Positions 36,623-47,674 of a DNA stretch of 64,000 nucleotides are shown one piece after another. This DNA is from Babylonia areolata (Eukaryota; Mollusca; Gastropoda; Neogastropoda; Buccinidae), in the NCBI RefSeq assembly GCF_041734735.1, contig NC_134899.1:7541611-7605610 (forward strand), in the 5' to 3' direction. The first letter of the stretch is position 1. Each line of letters starts with the position of its first letter. Under the pieces are notes generated by a model that saw nothing but the letters and a program-made list of their open reading frames with translations, was not told the origin of the DNA and did no database searches. The translations under genes were made by a program, and so were the position numbers.

Positions 36623-38516
36623 CCTCCCCTGACTCCTGACTGTACCTAGACTATGGCCCCCAAACCCCTTCCCATGTGTTTGGTGTTTGTATATTGGTTT
36701 GAGGCCAGTGTATGATAAACCATTTGTCTTGTCTCTCTCTCTCTCTCTTTCTAACTGAGCCTTACACATGATTATTAAATCAATATTATCATGTGAATTC
36801 TTAGAAAATATTCTGTCTGAATTTTGAATGAATATTGGAAAACTTTTTATTATCTTATATTTGTCAATTTGTATGACCTCTTTCTTTTCCACTAAAGAAT
36901 ACGAAACATTTGAAGGTGTGGGAAAGGGTTTCCTTTTCTCTCACTCTCTCTTGGTGATGTGTTTTCCATTGTTGAACGCAAAGTGACTTCTTTTTCTTTC
37001 TTTCTTTTAAAAATTTTTTTATGTGAATACAGATGAGATTTTTTCATATCAACGTTTGTGTGAAGGATTACATATATTTGATGTAATAATAGCAATATAC
37101 AGAAACATCAACTTTTAGTGGTTTTCACCTTTTTGCAGAGATTGGCAATTCATAATGCAAGGGGAGTAATTCAAGCAAAGGATTATTGCATAGCAACACT
37201 CTATTTGTAACTGGCGTTTTCATCATCATTGACTGTGAGATTTTTTTTTCCTGAAGTTCAATGAGTTTTTGAAACCTGTTGGACTGTTTACTTTTTACTT
37301 GAAAGTTGAATACAGAATTTAATTTGTTTGTGTAGACTTTCTAAGTTTTTTGTTGTTGGTTTTTTTTTTTTGTTTGTTTGTTTTTTTGTACTCTAGTATT
37401 GTCTACGGCAAGTTTTTTTTTGCTTTCAAAGTTTTTCTGGTTTTTTTTGTTGTTGTTGTTTTTTTTTCCTTTAAAAAAAAAAAAATTAATACACTATTAC
37501 TATTAATATTACAGCATGATTTTTTGTTTGTTTTTTTAGATTGCAACATGACTTTTATCGTGTATATATTCTAGTTTCTATTGTTCGGTTGCAGTTTGTA
37601 TTCTTATGTAAAATTGCAAGTGGTTGTTTCTGTTTCACATAATTTTGCTTTTCCTGTTTTATTTGAAGTTTGAGTTTGTTGACATGCATGACAATGATTA
37701 GGAAAAAAAATACAATATGTTGTCTAAATTAGTGGCAATTCTCACACCTCAGTATTATTGTTGTCACTGTTCCTGAATCGCTGAGGGAAATGTGCAGGCA
37801 TTCACTAGAGGAGTATAGTAATAAACCGTATAATAAAATGCCTAGCATCTTATTTTCTCTGAAAAGGATAGAGAACATTAAGTTAACATGTCACTGTCTT
37901 CAGTGTGTTAAGATGGTAACTGCTAAATTTGAGAAATGGGGCGAAGTACTTTTGGTAATTTCTGTGACCATGATTGGTTATTAGTAATATTACCTTGTGT
38001 CAGTGACAGGAGGTTGTGTCTATTTTCAAGTATTATAATGCATTTTTACTGTGTCATGGGATCTCAGTTGATCACATACATTTCAGTGTTTTGGTCTTCA
38101 TGGTTTGTGTTCTGATCAACATTTTGGAAACTGCTGTTTTGTTAATGAAACTGTAATTGTTTGATTACAAGCTGTTCTGCACTGCTGGTTTCTGAGCAAA
38201 TCTGAATGACATTGATTTCAGTGTAGTGAATATCAGTGTAATAATACAGATATCCTGACTATCATTATAACCAAGAAGAATTAAACAAGACCGGTACCAC
38301 AATGTTTCAACATATTACCCTGCCATCTTTTTTCTGACAGTCATGGTGTACAAAAGACAAGGTTTATCTTACCATAATAGCTATTGCAGTGTACAGTTGA
38401 ATGTTGTCCGAAAATGTTAATGTAATTACAGGAGTATGTATGCTTTTGATTTGTTGCAGATGACCAAGAACAACATCTTCTATCTACATGATATGCCCAA
38501 ACTTAAGAAAAACTAG
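31613..38516 (+). CDS. small mitochondrial-type single-pass protein, copy 1 (prag01-like)
   Basis: Exons 31613-31661, 35982-36184 and 38460-38516, with phases 1 and 0, encode 102 aa. Exon 1 ([16 protein letters not shown]) is a short basic amphipathic start typical of a mitochondrial targeting peptide. Exon 2 carries the core [17 protein letters not shown], then RRNSKWN and a hydrophobic segment at residues 69-84 ([16 protein letters not shown]). Exon 3 ends [18 protein letters not shown]. The MPVPxGSWQExY...NxKxN core followed by one membrane helix resembles the small 'Deltamethrin resistance prag01' family, whose members are small, presumably mitochondrial proteins; I know no established biochemical role. 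The 4.3-kb first intron contains a hAT-like MITE and a fold-back element. Splice sites are GTAAGT/TGTGCAG and GTGAGT/TTGCAG. Gene reality: high; family name: moderate. Confidence 0.8.
31934..32689. other. copy 1 intron 1, simple repeats only
   Basis: Poly-T (31946-31967), a poly-G run (32262-32281) and CA-rich sequence (32394-32465). No exon-like block recognised. Confidence 0.6.
32689..33144. mobile_element. hAT-like MITE with 15-bp terminal inverted repeats
   Basis: The left end is CAGGGGTGCAAGTGG (32689-32703) and the right end its exact complement (33130-33144). The flanks carry the direct repeat TGTATG (32683-32688 and 33145-33150). TIRs starting CAGGGG fit hAT elements, though hAT normally makes 8-bp duplications and only 6 are visible here. 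The 456-base body has no transposase; it contains a poly-T and GA/CA simple repeats. Confidence 0.75.
33302..33667. mobile_element. fold-back / palindromic MITE-like element
   Basis: The ends are inverted copies of each other: AGACCGCTGGAGAGTTCC on the left and the complement of AGACCGCTGGATAGTTCC on the right. Inverted similarity continues inside, where GAAATTTGAG...GATCAACA on the left matches GAAATTTTGAG...GATCGACA on the minus strand of the right. No convincing target-site duplication was found. Confidence 0.55.
33337..33347. promoter_or_regulatory. NRF-1 motif inside intron 1 of copy 1
   Basis: TGCGCATGCGC is a perfect NRF-1 palindrome. NRF-1 regulates many nuclear genes for mitochondrial proteins. 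It sits within the fold-back element at 33302-33667, so it may have arrived with it. Whether it acts on the host gene is unknown. Confidence 0.4.
34009..34176 (+). pseudogene. acidic 55-codon frame, possible transposase N-terminus
   Basis: Starts [20 protein letters not shown] and continues [13 protein letters not shown]; the +1/+2 frame carries on with [14 protein letters not shown]. Acidic Asp/Ser-rich beginnings of this sort are common in piggyBac-type transposases, but no catalytic block follows and no TTAA-bounded termini were identified. The assignment is weak. Confidence 0.2.
35465..35566. repeat. CA-rich microsatellite
   Basis: Imperfect then perfect CA repeats in intron 1 of the copy 1 gene, about 420 bases upstream of exon 2. 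Confidence 0.9.
36578..36622. repeat. (CT)n(TA)n microsatellite in copy 1 intron 2
   Basis: CT repeats pass into TA repeats; a shorter CT run is at 36733-36749. The rest of the 2.3-kb intron 2 is T-rich without recognised features. Confidence 0.9.
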
Positions 38517-39138
38517 ATAGTCATGGGTGTTAGGTGTCCAGACACAAATTTATTAGATGTGTGATATCTCCTTTTCAAGGCGGGTACAGTTTAGTAACTG
38601 TCTTTTAACATACTATGTTGTCAACATGTCTTGTTCAGTTTTAAACTTTTATGAATGTTTTATGTGACTTCAGTCTTGTTGACAGAGGTACTTTTCAGGG
38701 ATTTATTTAGTCGTACAACTTTCAGGGATTTTGTTTTATTTTTTGTATTCCTCTTATGATTATGACTTTTTAATAGATTAGAATGAGGAACATTGAACAG
38801 TTGTGCAGTGTATATTTTGTGTAGAATTACCTTACTTACCAGTTCTTTAGTTAAAGTGGTTCAAGATTTGATTTGATTTTTTTTTTAAGCACGAGTTGTC
38901 ATGAATTTGAAAAAATGAAGTTGGAAGTTAAGAATTAATTGGGGAGGGGGAGCAGGGGGTGAAGACTGCAGTCTGAAAAATAAGGGAACTTGAACATAAT
39001 GGATTAGGGATTGTTGGTTTTTGTGTGTGTTTTTGTTGTTTTGTTCATAGAAATTTTTATTAAATGATCAAGAAAACTACTATGAGTTCCTTTATCAGTT
39101 TATGTGTGAATGTTGTGGTACCTGCAGGATAATTTAAT

Positions 39139-39183
39139 TTGTAAGGAAATAAAGTTTGATTCCTAAATCAAGTATTTGGATCA
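39139..39183 (+). repeat. left arm of a 45-bp inverted repeat, holds copy 1 poly(A) signal
   Basis: This segment contains AATAAA at 39148-39153, about 630 bases after the copy 1 stop codon, so it is probably the mRNA 3' end. Its reverse complement recurs at 40040-40084 with two mismatches. Similarity does not extend on either side. Confidence 0.8.
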
Positions 39184-39394
39184 GCAAAACGGTGTGTATA
39201 TAGTTTTTGTTTTCTCTTTTGGTTTTACTGTCTGCTCCACCCATCTTTGTGTGTGTGATTCTTTATCTGCATCACTTATTCTGCACCTGTTCTCTTATTT
39301 CCACACATCTGTCTGTCTCTCTCTCCATCTTAGCAGCAATTGCTCTCAGATTATTTAAAAAAAAAAAAAAGAAGAAATAAATTTAAAGAGCCTC

Positions 39395-40040
39395 TTGGTC
39401 AAGAAATGACGAATGCAAAGGAAAGCTGGAATGAACAACAGTGTGAAGACACTGAGAAAAACCTAGACAAAAATGAGGGGGGGGGGGGGAAAAAAAGCTT
39501 TTAAGATAGTAAAAGACTTGACAAAACAGAAATAAAAAGTATAAGGCAGCACCACCCAGGACAAAGATGGCAACTGTCACAAAGGAAAATTACATGATAA
39601 AATAGTGGAATTTGTACTGTTCCAACTTTACAGCAATGGAGATCTAAGTGTGGTAACAGTGCAAGATTCAATTTCCACTAAGCTGTGAGGAAGTTGTAGC
39701 AGCAGTGAAGTCGCTGAAATCTGGCAAAGTGCAGGCATTGACAACATCCCTGCTGAACTTTTGAAACATAGTAATTATTATTCTGCCATCTGCAACAAGT
39801 CTGGGCATGCTTCTCAAGGAAATCTCCAACAACTAGAACTGTTGTGTTATGAGTGATCAGCCATGCCAGCAAAGTAATGCTCTAAATAATTCCTACAAGA
39901 TTACAGCTGCAAACAGATGCTATTATTGCTGAAGAACAGGCTGAACTATGCAAAGGCAAAAGCACCATTGAACCCATCTTTCACCAGTATACCTTTGCAA
40001 AAATCACCAACACGAGAGGAAGACCCACTATGTCTTCATT
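39395..40040 (+). mobile_element. RTE-like LINE fragment, heavily decayed
   Basis: Recognisable pieces in order: KAFKIVKDLTKQK near 39500, EEVVAAVKSLKSGK near 39690, GIDNIPAELLKH near 39735, then EEQAEL and STIEP near 39930-39970, and HYVFID at 40025-40040. This is the order seen in the widespread endonuclease-reverse transcriptase LINE of molluscs, up to the start of the VFIDFKKAF motif. Frames shift several times. The fragment stops abruptly where the right arm of the inverted repeat begins. Confidence 0.7.
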
Positions 40041-40084
40041 GATCCAAATATTTGATTTAGGAATCAAACTTTATTTCCGTACAA
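40040..40084 (-). repeat. right arm of the 45-bp inverted repeat
   Basis: Minus-strand copy of 39139-39183, including an AATAAA read on the minus strand (40070-40075). It is joined directly to the broken RTE-like LINE. Confidence 0.8.
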
Positions 40085-40309
40085 AAAACTGATCCAGGTT
40101 AAACAGGCGCAAATGAAATATGCTAGCAAATGTTACTGAAGACATTTCTTTCTCCAAAAAAAACGTTTAACACTTAAAAAGAAAAATAATTAAGTACCGG
40201 CGTAAAGCACACCAAGCTAGTTTTTCTTTCATTCAGCCCCCAAAAGAGAATCGGGGAGTGTGGAGGGGGAGCGTAACTAAAAAATATGGGAAAAGGACAG
40301 AACCAAATC

Positions 40310-40356
40310 TTATCAAACCTGCATAGACCTACTAGTAGAAAGGCCACACCAGCCCA
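40310..40356. repeat. 47-bp direct repeat, copy A
   Basis: TTATCAAACCTGCATAGACC and the following 27 bases recur at 41320-41366 with one mismatch. The ~960 bases between the copies contain no recognised coding sequence. Far too long for a target-site duplication. Confidence 0.8.
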
Positions 40357-41319
40357 CCTCTCCACCCTGTAAAAAAGCACGAGCTTACACACCGGCAAAC
40401 GCACATGAAATCTTCACACGGACTCTCTCTCTCCATCTGTATCCATGATACATGAGCAAATGATAGATGTCACAACACATAAGGATTTGCCCATGATCCC
40501 CCCACACCTTCCCTGACTAACACCCCGACAACACAAAACACATAGATAATTCAGCTCAGTTCTTTACTATTGTTGCACTTGGAATATCCTGGTCCAGACA
40601 CACAAATTTAAACACTTAATTACAGCAACACTCTTTAGTTACACCATAGTAGCATGACACGACACAGTAAGCCCTAGTAACGGCAGCACAGATCTACGCG
40701 AAAAAAAATGTCAGTTCACTTGAACCTAAATCAAGTTCGTCCATTGAAGACCAGTGTCGCTGAACCGGCCTCAGTCACATGCCTGCAGAATCGGAGCGCG
40801 TGGAACGGGATGAGGGACTGTGGGTGAGGACGTTGGAAAATATGGGGGTCTGGGAAAGGAGTGAGAGTGAGGTAGTCTGGAACGGACAGGGATGAAGTGG
40901 AATGATGACCACTGAAAAGGCGAATCCTGGAGTCCCGTTGGGGTGGCAGTCAGGGGGAACCCACAGGAATAAATCACAGGGAACAAATCTGTAACAAGAC
41001 TCCCATGTTTCTGTAGCCTATGCTCTAACACGTTATGAAAGAGTACCCCTCCCCCTCCCTTTCCTTAAGCAATACACATTATGCTAAGTAGGCGAGTAAG
41101 TGGATATTGATGCAGTCGCTTCCACACAAAAACTACCAATGCCAAAAAGTACAGGAACCGCCCATTATTGTTTCTCTCATAATTGAGGAGTTAAACCTGC
41201 ATATAATACGCAAGACACATTTACCCTAAATGACAATTTGTCGTCATTTATAATGCTAGTTTCGCACTGCAGCAACAAAACTCAATGAGGTAATGTTATA
41301 AATCAACAATGAGGTAATG

Positions 41320-41366
41320 TTATCAAACCAGCATAGACCTACTAGTAGAAAGGCCACACCAGCCCA
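41320..41366. repeat. 47-bp direct repeat, copy B
   Basis: Second copy, 1010 bases to the right of copy A. It is immediately preceded by a small local duplication of AATGAGGTAATGTTAT. Confidence 0.8.
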
Positions 41367-42009
41367 ACATGACACAAAAATGTTTTGGGAAATTTTGACA
41401 GTTTTCATTGTAAAGAAGGTATATTTGAAACAGTAAATCGAGCCGAATACATGTCAAAATAACACACTTAACAACTTATCAATTCCCCCCAAAAATATCT
41501 AGAAATAAAAGAATACTGGATTTAAAAGATTTCCGTTAAAACAATCCCAAAAATGCAAACAAATATCACAAGTTACGACACTAACACCACGAGGACAAAC
41601 TAACAATACAACTCCGACCGGCGCCCATGGAGGACAGACACACTTTTACTGATGACACACCTACTGACATGGTGCCAATGTCGGGTAACTACCACACCAA
41701 CACTAAACAGGAACGACCCGACCCACCAGGCTGCAAACAAGCTCGAAACTCACCGCTGAGCAAAGACAACTAAAAACTCGCTCAGGTGAGTTGAGCAATA
41801 TCTGTACTGTTGGGGTAAGCTTCTCGACTCCACGATGTTTCAATGTTTATCAAGGAAAAGTTATGCACTTTCGAAGTATAGAAATCTCTGAAAAGTTCAA
41901 TACCTTGAATGTACGGATGAAATATAAACAAGCATGCATTTGTACACATGGGATGATTACCCACTTATGCGTGATGTCGTCACTGAAACTGGTGTGCACA
42001 AGCTCCTTG

Positions 42010-43315
42010 CTGGACTAAACCAATCAAAGCCACCTATCCAGATGGTTTGCCACCAACGGTCCTTAGGAGTCGTCCCCATTCTCGGCTGACACGGATTCAC
42101 CAGCGCACCCTTGACTCAGGCCAGTTCCCGGATGATTGGAGAGTGGCGACCATCACGCCCATGTATAAGAAAGGCAAACACTAAAAAAACAACAACAAAA
42201 AAACAAACAAAAAAACAACAACAAAAAACCAGCAACCGCCAAGTATCTCTGACCAGTGTTCAGTGCAAGGTACTGGAGCACATCATTGTGAACCAGCTCA
42301 TTACACACGTGAAAGACGATGGCATCAGAAATGTCACCAATTTGTGGACTGAGAGCTTCCTCGACGGTAGAAGGCAGTTACTGTGGACGTGGAATGAGAG
42401 AGGTCTGGATACATACCAGCCTGATTGGGGGAACCACAGAGTTCACGGTACTTGGTCCATGCCTGCTCCTGGTAGTAACTTGGGTGACATCTCCTGCCCA
42501 CCTCACTGCAGATCACACCGCCCTTTGCAGACCATCGTTGTCCTCAACGACCACGACACCCCGCAAACCGACCTCGAGAGACTCGAAGCCTGGGAGGAAG
42601 AATGGGAGATGCAGATTCATCCTGAAAAGTGCAGTGTCCTGACGTGCACCATGAGGAAAAACAGCTGCCATCGTCTCAGCTTCACCAACCATATCAACAG
42701 TATGGTGACGGAAGCAAACCGCAGGACACTTAGCTTCCTGTGAAGAAACCTGGTGAAGGCGACAACTAAAATCAAGACACTCGACACAAGTCCCTAATGC
42801 ACCCTTTCCTTGAATACGCGAGCACTGCATGGGACTCCACTGCAAAGAAAGAAGTGGAAAAGATAGAAGCAGTCCACAACTGAACAGAGACCAGCGCGAT
42901 TTGCCCTCAATTAATATTAGGGGACAACCAACGCCACTGAGCTACCCAGTACTGGAAGCACTACAGTGGGAAACCCTGGACCGCCGTAGGAGGGCCAGAT
43001 TGTCTATGCTTTTTAAAATCAGCACGGGACTTGCCAAAGCAAGATGCCCACACCTCCACCAACGAGCCAGAAGTGCCCACACGCAAACCTTGATCCCCTG
43101 AAGAGGAGACATCAGGCTGAACGTCTTCCCACGGACAGTACGTGACTGGAACGTCCTGCCCCAGGAGACTGTCGATGCCCCAACCCTTGACAATTCGTTC
43201 AGAAGGTGTCATTCTGCTGGCCCACTGGCCTCTCACAGACCCTCCTCAACCCCCACCCCCATTTTTTTTTTCTTTTACTTCTTCTCCAAACCAGCACCCA
43301 CCACCCAAATGCCGA
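42010..43315 (+). mobile_element. decayed Jockey-like LINE fragment
   Basis: RT-like text is scattered over the three frames: YPDGLPPTVLR, LDSGQFPDDWRVATITPMYK, NRQVSLTSVQCKVLEHIIVN, MQIHPEKCSVLTC, ALQWETLDRRRRARLSMLFK and a final block before a C-rich tail (CAACCCCCACCCCC at about 43249). An expanded A/C-rich simple sequence (42183-42228) sits where the conserved 'NYRP' stretch begins. It is dead and older than the copies at 29785 and 56563. Confidence 0.75.
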
Positions 43316-43930
43316 TTATGGTCAATGTTTTCACCCCGGGCATCAAATGGAAGAATAAAAAAAAGTCGTGGTAGGTCGCTCGTGCTCGGCATGAAGGCTT
43401 TTCGCGTCCGAGTCACTAGTAACAACAAGGAGCAATTTGCTGTGCACGTTTTTCTTTTGTCCGTACCCACGACAGTCATCGCAGGTCGTCCGTGTGCATG
43501 TTGGAAAAACATAATGCGTACACGGTATCAAACGATTAAAACCAAATTGACGAAGTTTGGATGTTATATTTGACTGTAATCTGTCCTTCGTAGGGGCCTA
43601 ATCATTTTACTCCCCACCGACCGGTCTTATTTTAGTTGCCCACAGTTTTCATTTCCGATGTGGCTTCAATCATAAGACAGTTTCCTCAGTTGAACAGACA
43701 CTGAAAAAATGACATTAAATGAAATCTGCTTAACCCCACACAACTCTGACCTCACCTTCTTTGAGATGGAAAATACAATGCTCATTTACTGAACTTTGCC
43801 TGCCTGCACCTTGGTCTGTCTTATCTGCTGTTTATCATAATTTCGTCTTTTATCACATCCACATGCATAGTTAATTCGATCATTTATCTGCATGACAATT
43901 TAATGGTTAGGGATATGCACATGCTCTTTT

Positions 43931-43967
<37 letters not shown>

Positions 43968-44150
43968 TATTTATTTTTTCGGATCAATGATTGCAACTTA
44001 CAAATTCTAGCCAATACAGCCCATGCAGCGGAACATAAATCATGCGTTGGCCTCTTTCGGTTCCTTTTGGGCCTAACAAAGAACTGTAACTCAATGTCCA
44101 AAGAAAGTGAAACGCCTATTTTTGACTCCAGCGCGAAAGATCAGGGAGGC
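43316..44150. other. spacer upstream of copy 2
   Basis: Holds a CA/TA microsatellite (43932-43966) and no other recognised feature. The promoter of copy 2 should lie at the right end; I see no TATA box. Confidence 0.4.
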
Positions 44151-44153
44151 AAG

Positions 44154-45304
44154 ATGTCGCGCTTACAAAGAGTTACAAAAATGTCTGCAATAATGCATAG
44201 TGAGTAGACCAGTCTGTTTCAATGTACTAATCAACAAAGTCAAAAAGACCGTTGGCGAATGTATATGCTGTCATAAGTTGGCGAATGTATATGCATCAAT
44301 GATTGCTTAATGTACACTCTTGATCGCCCATCTGATGTGAACTTGTAACGGCCATTTTGACCAAAACAATGTAACAGTGTTTGCACCCTATGTTTAGATC
44401 CAAAAATGAATTAAAAGCGACACCTTTTTCAGATGTTCACAGAGAAATTTTAGGTGGCGCGGGGGTTGGGAAGATGGGGGCGAGGGGCACTTTAAAAAGA
44501 TCATAGTCAACATGCAAAATGTTCTGCAGATAAAAAGCATTTGCACCCATAACAGATTGTGTTCAAAGGAGTATGACATGTTATAGATCTGAAAAGTCGA
44601 ATTTCAAGATATCTTGTTAAGCTGCTCAGAAACAGACATATTTAAAAAAAAAAAAATCAGTGTTCCGTCGCACAGACGGATCCAGTTAAAAAGATATACT
44701 CATGTAGTCCAATTCGTGTAAGAGAGGTCATCAGATATCGATCAGTCTATAGATTTAATCGCTAATCCTAATCCAGTGTGAGAAGTGCAAATTCTAAGAA
44801 TTGCTGGTGTAACAAGAACAGTGTCAATGATTACAATTAAGATGAACTATGCCCATTGTTGGATGTGCGCTATTTAGCTTTATTGAATATTTCAGTTTTA
44901 GATTTCGCTCATAAACCGATTTGAATTACTGTTCCAAACCAGATGTGTCATCACTTCAGAAGTAGTTCCGCCGCCCCCCCCCCCCCCCCCCCCACCCCCC
45001 CTCCACGCTCCCGCCCCGTCCCCCGGCAATGTTTTCAGAAAGCGTCACGACACTGCTTTTCGGCGCGTCAGTCCACTCCCCCTTCCCTCGCCCCTCGCTC
45101 TTCCCTCACCTCCCCCCCCACCCTCATCCCTCTCCGTGTCAGTGTCATATTACATTAATATTGGGCGTATTGTACAAGAAAAAAAAGTTTGAAAATAAGT
45201 TTTTCATGACACTTGCGTGAATAGATACCAAGGTTAAAATGTTCAGATAACCTTAATGATTTTATTTAGTCGATGGCCAGTTGATGTAGACCATCTGGAT
45301 GCAG

Positions 45305-45357
<53 letters not shown>

Positions 45358-46988
45358 CCAGGCCTTTGCTTCTTTAATAACTAATGTATTCTGCAGCAGC
45401 GCGGCGTAAATATTCAAGAATGTTAAATGCGCTGTATAATTTGACGGGTTTATTTTTGTATATCTTCCGATTTTCTTTGTGTCCAGAAGGCTGGACGTTT
45501 TAAATCAACTCATGTATGCCAATCATTTATACTCTTTAGAATTTAAGAATCTCTTTCACCGCCCCCCCCCCCCCCCCCCCCCCCCCCAGTCTCTTTCTCT
45601 CTGTTTCACATACACACACACGCAAACACACACACACACACACCGTTGCACACGCGGCACTTTGCACACACATACACATATACAAAAACATTTTGTATTT
45701 TGACATGATTTGGAAATTCCCCATTGTGATATGGCTTTTGCATTGCTTGTTTGTAAAATTTCCCATCTTGTGATGGCTTGGTGAAAACAAGCCAAAACCA
45801 GTGTGCATATTCTTGCATTCCTACAGATCATTAAAAAAAAAAAAAAAAATGTCTGTCTGTCTGCTTGTCTCTCACTCTCTCTCTCTAGCTCGCTTGCTCC
45901 CGATCTTTCATTACTATCCCCTTCCACTTTTTTACTTTGACGTTTCAACAAAAAATGCAGCCTTTCTCCATGTTTGATGTCTAAATAAATCGTAGTCAGA
46001 CCAGGTAAAATAGTAGCTGATGAAGAAAGCTTTGTGACCTTTTTAGCCAAAGGTAAGAAAACACACGTGTGGCAACAGATTTACCTGCAGAGTGCGCGGG
46101 GTTGTCTACTTTACTCCCAAGTAATCATTGACCGCAGAAAAAAAAACCTCAGAAGGGAAAAGGAAATAGGCGGCAAATCTTCAGTCACTTCCTCTGAAAT
46201 GTCCATTCGCCATAGAACACCTGAACTTCAAGTGCGAAAGGTAATGTGGGCCTCAGTAATAGCCAACCATCTAACACCCCTTCCCCCTCAGCACCCTCAA
46301 TCACTGCCTCTGAATGTGCCAGAGACGCTGACTCAACTGACCCAGCAAGTGAGACACAGGACCACCTCGGAGCATTTGCTTGGTATGCGATACCAGGAAA
46401 AGAGCGGGGGGTTCAAGAGCGAGAACCAGGTGGCCAAGGAGAACCTGTGCCATATGGACTACATGCCCGTGCCCGAGGGGCCCTGGGGGGAAAACTTCCG
46501 GGCCCGCAACATGAAGTGGACCACGATGCTCATCTTCGCCTCGTCGGCTCTAGGAATTACCATATACTGCGTAATTTGTTGTTATTTCTTGTCGCGCGCG
46601 CGCGTGTGTGTGTGTGTGTGTGTGTTTCTCATTGTTTGTTTTGTTTGTTTGTTGTTTATGTTGTTCAGTGTTTTTCATACAGTGGGGTGGGAGATGAAAA
46701 TGAGAGTCAAATTGGAAATTGACGGACAGAGACTGTCACTCTCTGTGCGTGTGCATAGCGTGCATGTTTTTCCTGTCATTCATGTAATATATTTAAGACT
46801 GGTAAACCAGGGTGTAACACTGATATGTTTTTGAAATGATTAATTCAATTAATTAGTAGTACTATAGTATGTGTAACAGCATTGTGTTATTGACCCAAAC
46901 AAATTTACGGCAAGGAAGCATGTTGGTTTAACGTGCTTCGAAAGGCATTATTTTAGTCAAGCGCTTTATTGTTTTTATAACCCCCCCC

Positions 46989-47035
<47 letters not shown>

Positions 47036-47144
47036 GCTCTCGCTCGCTCTCCAGACACATACACACATGCGCATGCACGCATACACACTTTCAGTGAAAA
47101 AAAAATTGTTAAGCTGAAGTACGCATGCTTGGGATAGAAACGTA

Positions 47145-47196
<52 letters not shown>

Positions 47197-47674
47197 CGTA
47201 CACACGCGCACTCGCACATTCCTTTCACAACTTGAAATTCTGTCAGCGTTGGGGCTAACTAGATGTTTATCGTGGTTTATCTTTAGGATATTTTCCAGTC
47301 CACAAATAAAAACTGCAGCAAACGTTGACAGTGACTGTTGATTAGAAAACCACAATCTGTAAAACCATTTTAGTTCAGTGTGCTGCACCCCTCTCCCCAC
47401 CCTCCCTCTCCGCCCCCGCCCCCCCCCCCCCCTCCACCCCCACCACACACACACACACCACACGCACACTCACTCCCCGCTCTCAACACACACCTGTCCC
47501 TCGCCCTCGTCCCCACTGACATTTTTTATTGTCCGCCATGTTCTGCAGATGTGCGTGATGAACATCTTCTACCTGCACACCCTACCCTCGCGGAGAAGGA
47601 TTCTGCCAGACGTGGAAAAGATTGGCAAGATACGCCCCATAGAATGTGATGAGGATGACGAGGAGGAGATGTAG
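44154..47674 (+). CDS. small mitochondrial-type single-pass protein, copy 2
   Basis: Paralogue of the gene at 31613. The best model has exons 44154-44199, 46323-46570 and 47549-47674 (phases 1 and 0, as in copy 1) and 139 aa. Exon 1 (MSRLQRVTKMSAIMH) is again basic and amphipathic. Exon 2 has the core HMDYMPVPEGPWGENF, then RARNMKW and a membrane segment TMLIFASSALGITIYC. Exon 3 starts MCVMNIFYLHTLP, against [13 protein letters not shown] in copy 1, but continues for 28 more residues and ends CDEDDEEEM. Exon 3 and the core of exon 2 are secure. The exon 2 acceptor is less so: phase-1 alternatives exist at about 46255 and 46355. An ATG at 46199, in frame with exon 2, is an alternative start. 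Likely an intact, diverged duplicate. Confidence 0.65.
44975..45005. repeat. poly-C tract
   Basis: A run of C followed by C-rich sequence to about 45030; another poly-C run at 45561-45588 and (CT)n at 45308-45355, all within copy 2 intron 1. Confidence 0.95.
46596..46624. repeat. CG/TG alternating tract in copy 2 intron 2
   Basis: GCGCGCGCGC passes into TG repeats just after the exon 2 donor. Further CA and TG blocks at 46997-47033 and 47150-47198. Confidence 0.9.

Noticed and set aside
46034-46198. Long upstream extension of the copy 2 exon 2 frame
   Set aside because: It begins at a non-ATG codon and has no similarity to copy 1. A separate first exon at 44154 with matching phase explains the gene better.
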